Shown: piece after piece, positions 43,233 through 55,240 of the stretch
How positions within the stretch are numbered: the stretch's first letter is position 1
Layout: every line of letters begins with the position of its first letter
Assembly: GCF_041381155.1 (NCBI RefSeq)
Contig: NC_091147.1
Span: 12,959,030 to 13,023,029 of the forward strand
Reading direction: 5' to 3'
Origin: Argopecten irradians
Lineage: Eukaryota; Mollusca; Bivalvia; Pectinida; Pectinidae
Length of the DNA: 64,000 nucleotides
Translations under genes and position numbers: made by a program
Notes under the pieces: generated by a model
The model's database searches: none
What the model was told of the DNA's origin: nothing
Seen by the model: only the letters and a program-made list of their open reading frames with translations

Positions 43233-46020
43233 TAAAACATCTTTAAAGTTGACATCTTTGAACTCGATATATGACAATAATTCAGTTTTGAATTGATTCA
43301 GGGTAGAAACTAATAAGGTAAGTGATGTTTGTATTTGGTGTCAATGTATCCTTTTGCAACAGTTTATATATCCTTTGTCAAAACACAACTTGAATTTTGT
43401 TAAAAAGAAATTGAAGGCTACGTAAAACTGTTAGATGTGTAATTTCTTCTTATTCTTCTTTTTGCTTTTTTGCTTGCTTTAAATTTTTCAACATTGTGGT
43501 ATGCTAATATTTTTTCATTCTCACCTTTGTACTAAAAAAACTTTTTTTTCTTTTTGCTGTAGATCACTGCAATTATAATAACTCAGTCAAGTGTGCCTTT
43601 GTCAATGGTATATGAAATGTGTAGCAAAAACAAATAGACAATCACCGAATCAAATCCTATTATGTTGAGGCATCTCTTGAAAAAAAAACCAGACACAATA
43701 TTTTCATGAAAGCATCAGTCTTCACATATTATCCAAGTGTTTGAGCATAATAGAAAACTGGACACATCATTTTTGTCTTTTCGAGAGTTTTTAACGCTTC
43801 TGTGAAAATAATACACAATTATACTTTTTCGATATTACTTATGAATTTTTTATATATTTCATTTTCTTTCTGCATGATTAAATATATATGCTTTGCACTC
43901 AAAAGATACCATCCAATTTTTTCCAGTATTTATAGATGAGTCCAGGCTATTTGCGTTCTTCTCGTTAGGTTTCTGTGTTTACTATTATTTATAACGTGGA
44001 GTAACAAAAGTACTCTATGATTACATTTCATGTTTTTGCAATTATAATTAATTAAATAACCATTAATGTCTGTTCGGATAGCTTCGCATACATTTGTCTG
44101 TATGTTATTTACTAAAACGCATAGCGATGCACATTGTTCTTGCTGGCGTTTTACGCAAAACTTTAATCTTAGACAGCTCCTTTTGAGCAAGAATTATTGG
44201 GACCATATGAAAAATAGTGTTAAAAGACTTTCTTCTGAACAACAAAAACCATTTCTTGCCCAGTGAAGTGAAGTTTAATTATAGCCAACAGGATTTCTAT
44301 AGAATTTAGTTTCCTTGGGTCAATTTTATTGGTCAAATATCTATAGTCATTACGATTCATATCGCTTCCGCTCCGGTCATTTATGAATAAATCTTTTCAT
44401 TCAAATGACTTCCGAACAAGGGTCCAACATACTTGTATTGGGCTTGTAGCATGCTGGAATGAAGGGCTACCAAGATTTTATTTCTTCAAGTGAATGGACC
44501 TTCTTGACATCTTGTATCTGAGGAGTCATAGGGGTCAATCATTAGGCCTGAAATGTTTGTCATGATCCTTTTAGTCAAAATGCTCTGTTTTAGCATAGAA
44601 TCCTGTATAATATGTATTGACGCCACTCCATGATGCTGCTCAATGTGGAGAATGTGCTGATAGAGATTAACCAAGTTTGTGTTTCAAATAAATGTAACTC
44701 CATTAGTATACACAATTTCATTCAAGATCGTGTAGGGCTCTACAAATGAGTGTAGGCAAAGTCTCTTACACGAAATTCTTAGAGCAACTAACTTATGAAG
44801 TAAAGAAATCTTGAAATTCGGCCTTGGCTGGGCTGACAGACAAACATGAAACAAGGGACATACTGGGATTTAAAAAAAAAAAGAGCCAACGCACCACCAA
44901 ATAATGTTCAAATCTGGTTTCGACTCTCGGACCATCAAAAAACACAAGGATCTATTATTCCTAATGCCTTCTGTTGAAAACTGAGAGGCACAGAACATGT
45001 AGTATTCTGCGGAATGAAGGGCTTCCCTGTCTTTCATGATCACAAGAAAGTAAAACATAAGAAAATCTCTAAAACAACATCTCAATATGGTAAAAGGTCT
45101 ACATCGCCCAGATTAATGTGGCCTAAAGTACATGGCGCTTATAAAACACTTTAAAAAATCTGTTTTTACAAACGGACAATTTATAAGTTGCAAGCATAGA
45201 AAAAAGTAAGCATTTTCAGCCCATTTAATACTTTTGTCGATTGTACGAAAGAATGCTGTTCCCCACTAGTGTATAATTTGACAAAATACTGTTTGGGCCA
45301 ATAGCCAGATGACCGTAATGATGCATAGGCCTCTTCTTGAAAAGAAGGTTTTGAAATGGGGTTATTGAATCTGGGGCAAAGCAAGGAGATTCCGACCTTT
45401 ATATATACACCTTGAAGGTAAAAAGAAAGACAACTACTTCATAGATTACCTTTACCTATCGATCCTGAGTGCGCCCTGTCCCAAACCCCCGATGATAACC
45501 ACATAGAATATCACTATGGTTATCGAGAAGATGCTAGATGTGTTTGAATCAATTTCAAATCTGGAGAATAAGTTTAGATGCACGAAGCCCAAAAAAAAAA
45601 TCTGATAATTTCTTAAATTACAAGTCTGAAGTGATGGAAATGTTGAGGCTCCCCTAATTGTTTTTTGAAACCCGCCAAACCGTCAATATAGACGTGTGAA
45701 TGGTGTCTAAATAAACGGTTCTCGGGGTCTTAGTTTTAAAAATTTGCCATTGTAGTTTAGGGGCCAAATGGCAGATAATTTTCCGTCTCATGCCTACAGT
45801 CAGAAAACATTTTGTCCAGGCCTTTTTCCAGCTAAAACATTTTCAAAAATAATTGCATGCATTTTTCCTAATTAAATAATTTTTCTTTCCATCAATTGAT
45901 AAATATTCTCGAATGTAGAATTCTGGTTAACATAATTAGCTTATAATAATTTAAGAAAAAAAATAGACCCAACAAACAAACAAGAAAACATTTCGTCGTG
46001 AACTTTAAAATTGATGATAT
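43233..46020. other. Intergenic, no gene recognised
   Basis: AT-rich. Minus-strand open frames at 44486-44674, 44870-45085 and 45181-45384 look less random than average (mixed amino-acid composition, GC richer than the flanks) and may be remnants of one decayed gene or element, but I could not identify a family or join them by convincing splice sites. Confidence 0.4.
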
Positions 46021-46031
46021 GAAAATTTTAA

Positions 46032-46640
46032 ATGTTTGTTGGATTAATTAACGGCTATCGTATTCAGAGTTCGGACTTACTCCCATGGATGCTGCGTGTT
46101 ATACGTACCCCGGCCTACTATACCTTCGGCCAGGGTCTTCATGTTGTGTCTTCTACAATATTGCAGCTAGTTGGTATGTTGTGCCTGGGAAATGTTGGCC
46201 TTTTTATAGTGTCTTCTTGTATATGGAACTTCACTATGAAGAATGCCGCCGAAGACACCAAGCAACACATCCACACCCAGTCACATTATACTGACAACGG
46301 GCGAACCAGTCGTCCCACTCCTTGTATGCTGAGCTCTAAGTCAGTGATGCAGAAACTAACCGACTTTTTTAATAGACTTTGGTGTGTCTCGGCCAGGGGA
46401 CAGAACCCAGAGCCCTTCCTCACAGAGGGCGAACGCTCAACTCAAGCCCAAGAAGTGAGGCGGTGGCAAGGGAAGCATTAGGAAATAGAAAGTCGAGTTA
46501 GGAAGAAGAGAAAAGATAAGATCCTAAATTTAGTCGCCTCTTAAGTTCTTGACAATAGGGGCAGGCAGGTACAAATTCTTAAACCCTAATCGACCGCATC
46601 CATAATACTTTTTACGGTAAAACTTGGTTTTACCAGTATT
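46032..46640 (+). other. Repeat-like segment with a 149-codon open frame
   Basis: The frame at 46032-46481 starts MFVGLINGYRIQSSDLLPWM and ends AQEVRRWQGKH; an overlapping frame at 46085 is open for 69 codons. Downstream AGATCCTAAATTTAGTCGCC and GGGGCAGGCAGGTAC resemble the tail of a repeat family common in mollusc genomes. I do not recognise a protein domain. A mobile-element-associated remnant is the likeliest reading. Confidence 0.4.
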
Positions 46641-46892
46641 GGTATCGCAATTCCGGAACTAGCTTTTTACCCCCCCGGCTGGTGTCGTGAAGAATAAACT
46701 GAATAACCACACATTTGTGGTATATGTAGTTGTAATTTGCACCCAGATACAATATAAACTAGTTTAGAATCATTCTGTAAACTTATTCAGCAGCATCAAT
46801 ATTATTTAAGTGGATTGCGAAGAAAATAAGAAAATATAGTGAACTGCATTTCATTATTAACTAAATAATATTCACTAGACAAGTAACAGATA

Positions 46893-46960
46893 CACGTGGT
46901 GTCGTGGTAAGTTCTGAGCTTTCAATGCTGACGGCCCGGGTTCAACCCTTATCGTCGGCA
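46893..46960 (+). mobile_element. tRNA-like sequence, degraded (SINE head or pseudo-tRNA)
   Basis: An A-box-like GTGGTGTCGTGGTAAG is followed at tRNA spacing by GGCCCGGGTTCAACCC (B box). The 3' half ends TCGTCGGCAG, but neither the T-stem nor the acceptor stem pairs fully, so it is not an intact tRNA gene. A T-run follows it. Confidence 0.5.
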
Positions 46961-49900
46961 GATTGTTTTTATTTTTTTTTAATTTCATATTTTTATTTAT
47001 TGTTAATTCACCATGCTTGAAAATATTCTTTTATTTTGTCTTTATATTTATTTTTGTTTTATTTTATTTTTATTTTCCAAAAGTTTATTCCAAACATAGA
47101 CATGTATAGCATATAAACTAAATTACGAACATCCCACTATTACGGCCACTTATTTTCAGTTCCGATTTTTTTTCTCTTCAGAAATACAATCACACCGCCT
47201 ATTCCGTTTTACGACCAATTTTCATAGTCCCAACGACCACTAAATTAACACTAATTGACCCTTTGATTATGACCACAGGCACATGTGACTTCACACCTCG
47301 CTGTGCCTCACCTTCCCGCACGCAGCAACCCGTGAACAACTACCCGCAGGTACATCAGTCAGTCTTTTGTTTCCGTCGACCTAATTATCAGATTATCTAC
47401 CTGTACTAGGAGAGTGTTAATCGCCATCATTTGCATACTTGTGACTGGCAGTTGACGTGATCGAAACCACAAGTAATGCAACGTTCTTTCGATAGCCCTG
47501 GTGGCGAGATCGAACGATTTAGGCAGTTCTTTCTCATACGTGTAACGCCAATGGAATTAAAATTCTTTAATGTATGAGATATATTGATCTTATTTCAGAT
47601 ATTTATGCAGTACCGTACGTCAATCATCTCATTTCAATAGATGTGTCATCTATTTTGTTGCGGTAAACAATCGGTGTTTTGCATTGGTTAAAAAGTACGC
47701 TTGACTATTGCACAGTAATCTTTCAAACACTTTACCGATTGTGATCGTAAGTTAATACTTGACCAATCATTGCACATGGCGGGATAATTAAAATCGATTT
47801 ACGTAAATATTAATAATAATTTACACAGATCAATACCAATTTTAAAACACATAGATTCTCATTTACCTCAGGTGATACTATGTGATAATTAAACCAGAGA
47901 CATAGATAATTTAATAACTATCTAAATCTCTGATTAAACTAACGATATGTATTTGAATTATAATTAAAACATAATAGAAAGTAATGTCTAGAAAAAGTAT
48001 TTTCATTTAGATTGTCAACAATTACTTCAGTGAAATTCAGTTTAAGATTTAAATAAGCACACACCATTAACTGTATTTAATGAAAAAAATATGTCTATGC
48101 TCTAGAAATAAATGGTATAGTCATTATATGTCCCTAATTTATCAAACTTTAAAAAATATTTGTAAATTATTGGTTTTGATTAGATACGCATGCATTAAAA
48201 TATGATATGATTAAGATTCTAATGGCCGACAAAACTAATTAATCAAATATAGTATTTTGCAAATTTATCTTAACCAAAATATATCAAACTGGTTTTTCCC
48301 CACACGTACATGTACATACTCAGCATGCTATGTTATGTTTCTTATGTTTTTTTTTATATAAATGTAATGTATATGTCATGTCAAGTTTATGTTGATGTCC
48401 CATGTATTTGTAAATGTGTTAAATGCAAAAAATTGAACAAAAAATTAAAAAAAATATATATATATAATATACATTTATATATACATGTATATTGCATTTT
48501 TCATAAAATTTCAATTTTGAAACAAAAATACAGTACATACCGGGTATATTATGTACCGGTCAGCTAGGATACAGAGTTTCTGTTCTTGATCGTCATGATC
48601 ATAGAAGAAACCTGGTCCACCTCAGAATTAAGACCACCTCGCTATTAAGACCACTTTTACTCAGACCACTGGGTGGTTTTAATAGATAGGTTTTAATGTA
48701 AATACTGTTATACATATTCTCAACACATGTTATGTAATGTTTCTGACGTCCCTTGCTCATACACATTTTCATTTACAGAGGTTCGGAGCGGTAGGGAGCT
48801 GGGTTTTCGAGAAAAATATTTCAAACATTAAAGGATAGATAACCACCCCATATATACATCTCTTCGTATCTGTAGCAGTGTGCAGCCAAGCGTGAAGGTG
48901 TGATACATTGATCATGACCACATCAAAACAATAAGCAGTGATCTAGAGTTGGCTGTTCTATTGTTTAGAGGATTAAGTGTCATTTTATAACGAAATCTTA
49001 TCGTTTGGTTGTTTATGCAAATTAAATGAAAAAAATCGGAGGTGTTTAAAATATAAATGAAATTGTAATACATGTACGTACTATTCTGTACTAGGCAAAT
49101 GTACTTATATAATTTGTAACACAATGTTTTTTTCAGAGTAGATTATCATGTCAAAGTAAAATTGCTGAGTGAATCTGCTATAATATATATTGAAACCACT
49201 GAAGCTTATAATTTTCGTTACTGTAAAGGAAATTTTAGAAATATCAACCCATTTCAAATGATTCGACTGAACTAATTAAGTCTTCCCATCTTCTCCTCCC
49301 GGTAGGAGTATGTTATTTTTTCATTACATTGTACAGATCAATATGAAATGTTTAATGTAAGTAGGAAACAAATTTGACATATTTCAGAGTCAGCCTAATT
49401 CAGGTATTCTCTGATAGCAGATAATAAAACCGTGATATTCCACAAAATTAGTACTAATCTGATAGATTTGTATCAATTCATCAAAACAGTAAAAAGTAAG
49501 CGTGTCACTATCCTTCATTAAATCATATACTACAATTATGTTTTTCTTGAACCAAGACTTATAAGAACAGTTTTTCTACCAATATTCATATTTCAAAGTA
49601 AATTATCATGTTCAAGCCTTATGAAAACAGTTTTGGAACCAATAGTCAAATTTCAAAGTAAATTATCATGTCAAAGTAAAATTTCTGAGTGAATTTGCGA
49701 TCCGAATTTTGGACCTATCCTTGCTCCAAATTTTGCTGAACAACTTTCCATAATGTTTAATAAGAAGATATTTACAAATTGTAGTTAGAAAAGGACACTG
49801 ATGACAATATCTGTCATTTAGGTAACTCGTGCCGTTACCGTTTGTTAGAATATATGTTGTAATGTACTACAAACTTGATAGACATAGAGAAAAAAATATT

Positions 49901-51165
49901 AACATGTTTTGCAAAAAACATCCTTCGTGCCATTTACATGTCGTTTAGTTAATTAACTCAGGTTATTTAGTTTTATAGTTAATATATATACATTCATGTA
50001 CTTGAAACTTGATAAAGCATATACCGGTAAACAGCTGATAGCTGACAGAGATTTTTTTCTCTCTTTCCCTCTCTTTCCCCTCTTTCTCCCTGATATGTTG
50101 CCAAAGTAGTATTAGTGAAGTTATGAAGCATGAAAGTCATCCTTTATGACAATATACGTTAGTTTTATATGTTACACGGTCTGACAACCATTAATTTTTG
50201 TAGTTATAGATAGTATGGTGTTCTTAAACTTGCTAGATACATTTTTGTTAAAAAGGAAATCCTTGATGTCATTCATATTAGTCATTAAAGGTCAAATACG
50301 TGTACGGTATTGCTTAAACATTATATGAGATTTTTATATAATATAACCAGTAAGTTTTTTCTTGATATCTGAAGAATGCCTGTTTAGTTTTTAACAAAAA
50401 AAAAATCAATTTAATTTGACATTACAAGTCACCATAATGCTGAAACTTTTCTTTATATAAACTTGACAACATAAATACTTCCTCTTTGATTGAAGGTTCT
50501 GCACTGAAATGCATTATGTGTATTTAGAATAACTAGACCTGTACAAAATGTGAGAAAATAAATCAATGTGATAAATTATTACGACCAAATAAAAACAATT
50601 ATTTGTATTAGTTTTTCAGCCTTAGTTTAAGTCCTGTTTTCTTTGGATCGTTTTCCAATTTGCAGTTATACTGATAATATAACCATTGACTTATCAATCT
50701 TTAACACTCGAATCAACTCCTATCATCCATGAAGTTTTACCGCAGCAGTACTTTCAGTACTTTGATATGATTACAGTGTATTTTTTAATATTGATTAAGG
50801 CTAACGATCATTTTTATTGCGTGCAAGTAAACCCCCATAACATGTCTATTAAAAACAGCTGGAAACAATCACTGTATTTCAGATGCCTGGGAGTGTGCGA
50901 GTTCTCTCCGACTGATGGAATAATTTATGAATATCATTTCATTAGATCAATATTTATCAATTTCAGGTGAGCTATATATAATTACTCATTTACACATCTA
51001 TATATTACTGTATGTCCGTGTCTCCGCTTTGATGCGTCATTTTACGCTACTGAAGACATTACATAAGCATGCATAATTAGTTGACCTAATTTTAGTCCAT
51101 CGCTCTGGGCATGCCGGAGTTGTCGTTCTTAGTTGAAATCTTCACCAGAAGGTAAAAATCCAGAG
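46961..51165. other. Intergenic, no gene recognised
   Basis: AT-rich sequence upstream of RAP2. Contains AT microsatellite (48450-48495), a duplicated CAAAGTAAATTATCATGTcAA block (49590-49680, with a related copy at 49140), a short inverted AAGACCACC/GGTGGTTTT repeat (48630-48690) and a pyrimidine run at 50050-50095. The open frames (48310, 50686) are unrecognised. Confidence 0.5.
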
Positions 51166-51171
51166 CCCACC

Positions 51172-51186
51172 CAAAATGGCGAGAAG
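51172..51186 (+). other. Possible end of RAP2 5' UTR exon 1 with a short upstream ORF
   Basis: CCCAAAATGGCGAGAAG|GTTAGT looks like an exon end, and TTTCTTTTCAG|GGTAATGG at 51285 looks like the next acceptor. Joined, ATG 51176 would open a 15-codon reading frame ending TGA near 51321, before the RAP2 start at 51570. The intron would be 98 bp. Inference from splice consensus and position; the true 5' end of the transcript is unknown. Confidence 0.45.
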
Positions 51187-51569
51187 GTTAGTAATTTTGA
51201 CATTTTCTATTGGTGTGTATACAGCGTTATATCAACAAACAATTAAACTCATTTATTCATTTGACATATTTTGTTTCTTTTCAGGGTAATGGCGTTTGCC
51301 TTTCTTCGTATTTTTACATGATGGCGACGAAAATATGATATGAATGCTGGAGGATCGTTCATCATCTTCCGAGTTTTTTTGTCTGAAAACGTCAGATTTT
51401 GGGATTGTCCTGTGTAAGCGGAAAGGCCTTTGTCTGATGTGACTGTTTTAATTACGTTATTGGTGGCACAATACTGACAAAAACCCATTTAAATTGTGTT
51501 TAAAAATAAATCTTAACGCGTCAATATTTCTAGTATCAGTATTGCTGACTTCTCCAGAAATATTGAACA

Positions 51570-52109
51570 ATGAGAGAGTACAAGGTGGTCGTGTTAGGGA
51601 GCGGTGGTGTGGGTAAGAGTGCCCTGACGGTGAAGTTTGTGTCGGGTACATTCATGGAGAAATACGACCCCACCATTGAAGACTTCTACAGGAAGGAGAT
51701 TGAGGTGGATTCTGCTCCTTCAGTGTTGGAAATCCTGGACACAGCTGGAACTGAACAGTTTGCCTCCATGAGGGACTTGTACATAAAGAATGGACAGGGA
51801 TTTGTAATCGTCTACAGTATAACAAGCTTACAAACTTTCCAAGATATCAAATCCATGAAGGAACAAATAATGCGTGTGAAAGGGATTGAAAATATTCCAA
51901 TGATATTAGTGGGAAATAAAGCGGATTTGGAACACCAACGGGAGGTGCCGTCAAAAGAAGGCGCTACGTTAGCTCAAATATGGGGATGTCCTTTCTTAGA
52001 AACCTCGGCCAAAAATACTCAAAATGTCAATGAAGTTTTCATAGAAATTGTACGAGAGATGAACACTAGTCCGGTCAAGGAAAGCAACGGATGCTGTTGT
52101 ATAGTTTGA
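51570..52109 (+). CDS. RAP2: RAP2-type small GTPase
   Basis: 179 codons in one exon, start ATG in a GAACAATGAG context. It is a Ras-superfamily GTP switch. P-loop GSGGVGKS (10-17), effector loop [13 protein letters not shown] (32-44), switch II DTAGTEQ (57-63), NKAD base recognition (116-119) and ETSAK (about 146-150). Thr61 in place of Ras Gln61 marks Rap proteins. Phe39 in the effector loop (Rap1 has Ser) marks Rap2. The C-terminus NGCCCIV is a CAAX-type prenylation signal with neighbouring cysteines for palmitoylation, so the product should be membrane-bound. Rap2 acts through TNIK/MINK-type kinases in adhesion and cytoskeleton control. An intronless coding exon could be ancestral or a retrocopy; the intact frame argues for function. 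Confidence 0.97.
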   Translation: MREYKVVVLGSGGVGKSALTVKFVSGTFMEKYDPTIEDFYRKEIEVDSAPSVLEILDTAGTEQFASMRDLYIKNGQGFVIVYSITSLQTFQDIKSMKEQIMRVKGIENIPMILVGNKADLEHQREVPSKEGATLAQIWGCPFLETSAKNTQNVNEVFIEIVREMNTSPVKESNGCCCIV

Positions 52110-53640
52110 AAGCAGGTATATATATAGCTATTATTATTTACTTTTGATTAATTTCCCTGGTGTTGTTTAAAATTTTCTGTATGTCTAATACATAAGATAA
52201 GTTAACCCTGATTGGCCAATATAATGCATGTCTGGAAAGAAACCAGTTGGATCCTCGATCTGAAACAGCTGCCGTTAGATGTTATTGTATTTATCGTACT
52301 TACATGCAGTGATCAATCTACATGCGCATCCCGAGTCCTGGACTCACAGAATTTTAAAAGGACCCATGAAATTTCTGGGAATGGGTATCTATAACACTGT
52401 GGGACCCATTGTTTTCACAAAAACCATTGAAAAGGACCCACGAAAAATAACCGTAGATTGAACACTGTACATGTCATAAGCTACTGGTTGCTGTACTATA
52501 CATGTAGAGTATTTCTATATATGTGGACATTATAACAAATTGTCTGTGTGTTGTATGTGTCACTCAATGTCTGTATGCTTCATATGTGTATACATCCATA
52601 TGCATTATAACATATATACTGCCTAAATACATGTATATGATATATTGCAACTGTTCCTATAAATGTTTAATGTAGAAATTTAGAAGACTCATTCAAAATG
52701 GTTTTAAGTTGATACTTTTAAACAGAAGTTTTTACTAAAACTTAATACTTGATCAGATATGTCCTAGAGTCCATATAGAGCCTACTCTATAATAATTTAT
52801 ATTCTGAAAGTTTCCAAACAAAGCCCAAAGATTCAGGACAATGTCCAATCAGACCAATTCCAAACAAACCCCAAAGATTCAGGACATTGTCAGACCAATT
52901 TAGAGTTGCATTGTTATTGTGGTCTGGTGACAAGTGTAGATATCATTATACCAGGGTAATATAACATGCCAGCATGTGATCCTCCCTCAGGGACCAGTGA
53001 CAGCAGTCTTATTGTCACACGTACAATGCCAATATTGACTTATGATAAAATCGGAGACCATACCCATGACCATCGATAGTCTCGGGACTGATCCTTATAT
53101 CGCTCAAAGAGCATGTGTTACGGGTCGTAGCAATTTATGATGCAGATTTTAATCGTGCGACAACAAATTTAATAGAGTTGTGTATGTCAAGCAAAAATAC
53201 TGAGTCCTTAAATCATAGGGTTAGTACGGTAGTTATATATAAGTAGGATCAGCAAACACAAGGAGCTTATAGTGTTAAACATGATGCCCCAGTGTCCCAG
53301 AGGCCTTCACCTTATACACTAATAGTTAACACAGGTAGACTAGCTGATACAGGTAGGAATGTCAAGTAGTCAGACGTAATAGTTGGGACCAAATTTGGGT
53401 TCATCTTTTACAAAATTATTGCACGGAGTAATTATAAGCCAATAATTAATTTAGAAATCAATGAGAGAAATCTACATACAGTTTCCATTTTAAGTCAATG
53501 TAAGTGAAGATGAGGCCTCAAAAAGGGTACATATGGTTGGGGTTCAGAGTTTCTTATTTAATAATAAGGTAAATATATCATAACAGATCTAGAGAAAATA
53601 AAAATCTGGCGCAAATCGAGGTGCTTTAATATGAATGAGA
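52110..53640. other. RAP2 3' flank, then intergenic DNA
   Basis: Probably begins with RAP2 3' UTR, whose end was not determined. A 40-bp direct repeat (TCCAAACAAAGCCCAAAGAT and TCCAAACAAACCCCAAAGAT) occurs at 52815-52890. Nothing else recognised. Confidence 0.5.
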
Positions 53641-53658
53641 TAATATATCCCAAGTTGT

Positions 53659-53868
53659 GTGGAGATGTATGATACAACCAATGTACTAGACTGTACAGCC
53701 ATGATGAAACCTAAACCCCACAAACATATAGAGGGAAGTAAGATCAAGTGCTTACCAGGTGAAAAGACCGTCAGTGACTGTCACAATAACGTTATAAAAC
53801 AAGGACATTGCAATTATATAACTAAATTAAAATGTGAAGATTTGTACACGTACTGTAGACTACAGTAA
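53659..53868 (+). other. Open frame resembling the end of an SRCR domain
   Basis: The 69-codon frame contains KIKCLPGEKTVSDCHNNVIK and QGHCNYITKLKC. The spacing of Cys, Gly-Glu, Asp-Cys, Cys and Cys resembles the C-terminal half of scavenger-receptor cysteine-rich domains (C-x-G-x-E-x(4)-x-C ... C ... C). The N-terminal half is missing and no splice acceptor was verified. It could be a pseudogene exon or chance. Confidence 0.25.
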
Positions 53869-55240
53869 TGCTGTTATGTATAATGCCAGAAATTTCGCAT
53901 TGAAAATAATGAGATTTGCTTTAGTAGATTGCATTAATTACATGTATGCCCTAACATGTACCCTTTTTATAGTCATTTTGATGGAGTGAACTCCTGGTTT
54001 TGTTAACTTGTTCTTCACTGATCATGAAATCAGTATTGATTTTTATGACAAATTTTTGATTGCACCAAAATAAGTTTATTTACAATAATAATATATCTAC
54101 TAGTACAACAACACAAGAACATATAACACTGTGTAAGAGCTCGAGGTATCCACAAGTATATACGTCATATATGATACATTTGTGTACAGATATATATAGG
54201 CTTAGAGGGTTATAAGTACAACTGTGTACTTGTTGACACAGGGTATCTACTTGTAAGTGTATAGGTCTCCTTATGCCTGTTATCAGTGGATCTAACAGGA
54301 TTGGATAATCTTAACCTCTGACATCTACACGGAAGCTTGCTGTATATCAATTTGTTTACTAACTGTAAGAATTTCCATTTTCTGCACTTAAGACTCTGTT
54401 TACTCATATCACTCAGTCATTTCTCAAAATAAACATTTAAATTTTATTAACTTGTAATGGTGATCCAGGTATTGAAATTTGACTGTTGTCGGAGATTCGT
54501 ACAACTTCAGTATCTAGACATTAAGGTTAAAAATCACAAAGTCTACTACTAAGACATTGTTCAATCCAAACGTTTGTCAGGAGTATCTAACTTATCTAGA
54601 GTGATGATATCTATACATAGACATAAGATTCCTTGTTTAATATAATACTATTGTTATCAATCCAGGCTTTTGCCTATAAATAACACTGATGATACAGTGC
54701 CAGTGACATTTCCCCAAGATTATGCAGCAAATCTTCCTGAGTTTTGGAAACCATATCATCAGGATATGCTAATTCTTGTAATTACGAGATATAATTGAAT
54801 TTTCATCTGAACCAGAATTAGATCAAATTCTGTGCTCAGCAATATGCATAATTCAATATGTCGTTTTTGCATGTGCTGGAAAGTCTGGAAACGACGGCAT
54901 CCCCGAGCAATACTGTCTCCCTGGTATGGCCCAGCGGAACAAATTTCATTCCTTTTCCCTAAAGGACAATTTATCTTATTCTATCAAGTTCACCGAGAGA
55001 ATTTGCAATAGTGAGGCGACACAGTTCTAGTGTTTTTTATAGAAGAGAACACAAGTAATATCGGGGAAAAACATATGCTTCAACATTATTGCTGGCTTAT
55101 TGAAAGGAAACATTTAATTTATTAAGAAACTCAAGACTTTTAGAAATAAAATTTATACCTGCATAATCTATTTGTTTAATTAGTGTAAATTAAAAGCATA
55201 TATATAAGTGAAGTTTGAACACATTTTCTCAGTCTGTTAT
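53869..55240. other. Intergenic, no gene recognised
   Basis: AT-rich single-copy-looking DNA between the SRCR-like frame and the large minisatellite. Nothing supportable found. Confidence 0.5.

Noticed and set aside
45440..45560. Minus-strand hydrophobic stretch (IVIFYVVIIGGLGQGALRID) with a GTAAAG donor-like end, as a transporter exon
   Set aside because: A stop lies directly upstream in the frame, the acceptor is poor, and no neighbouring exon of the same family was found.
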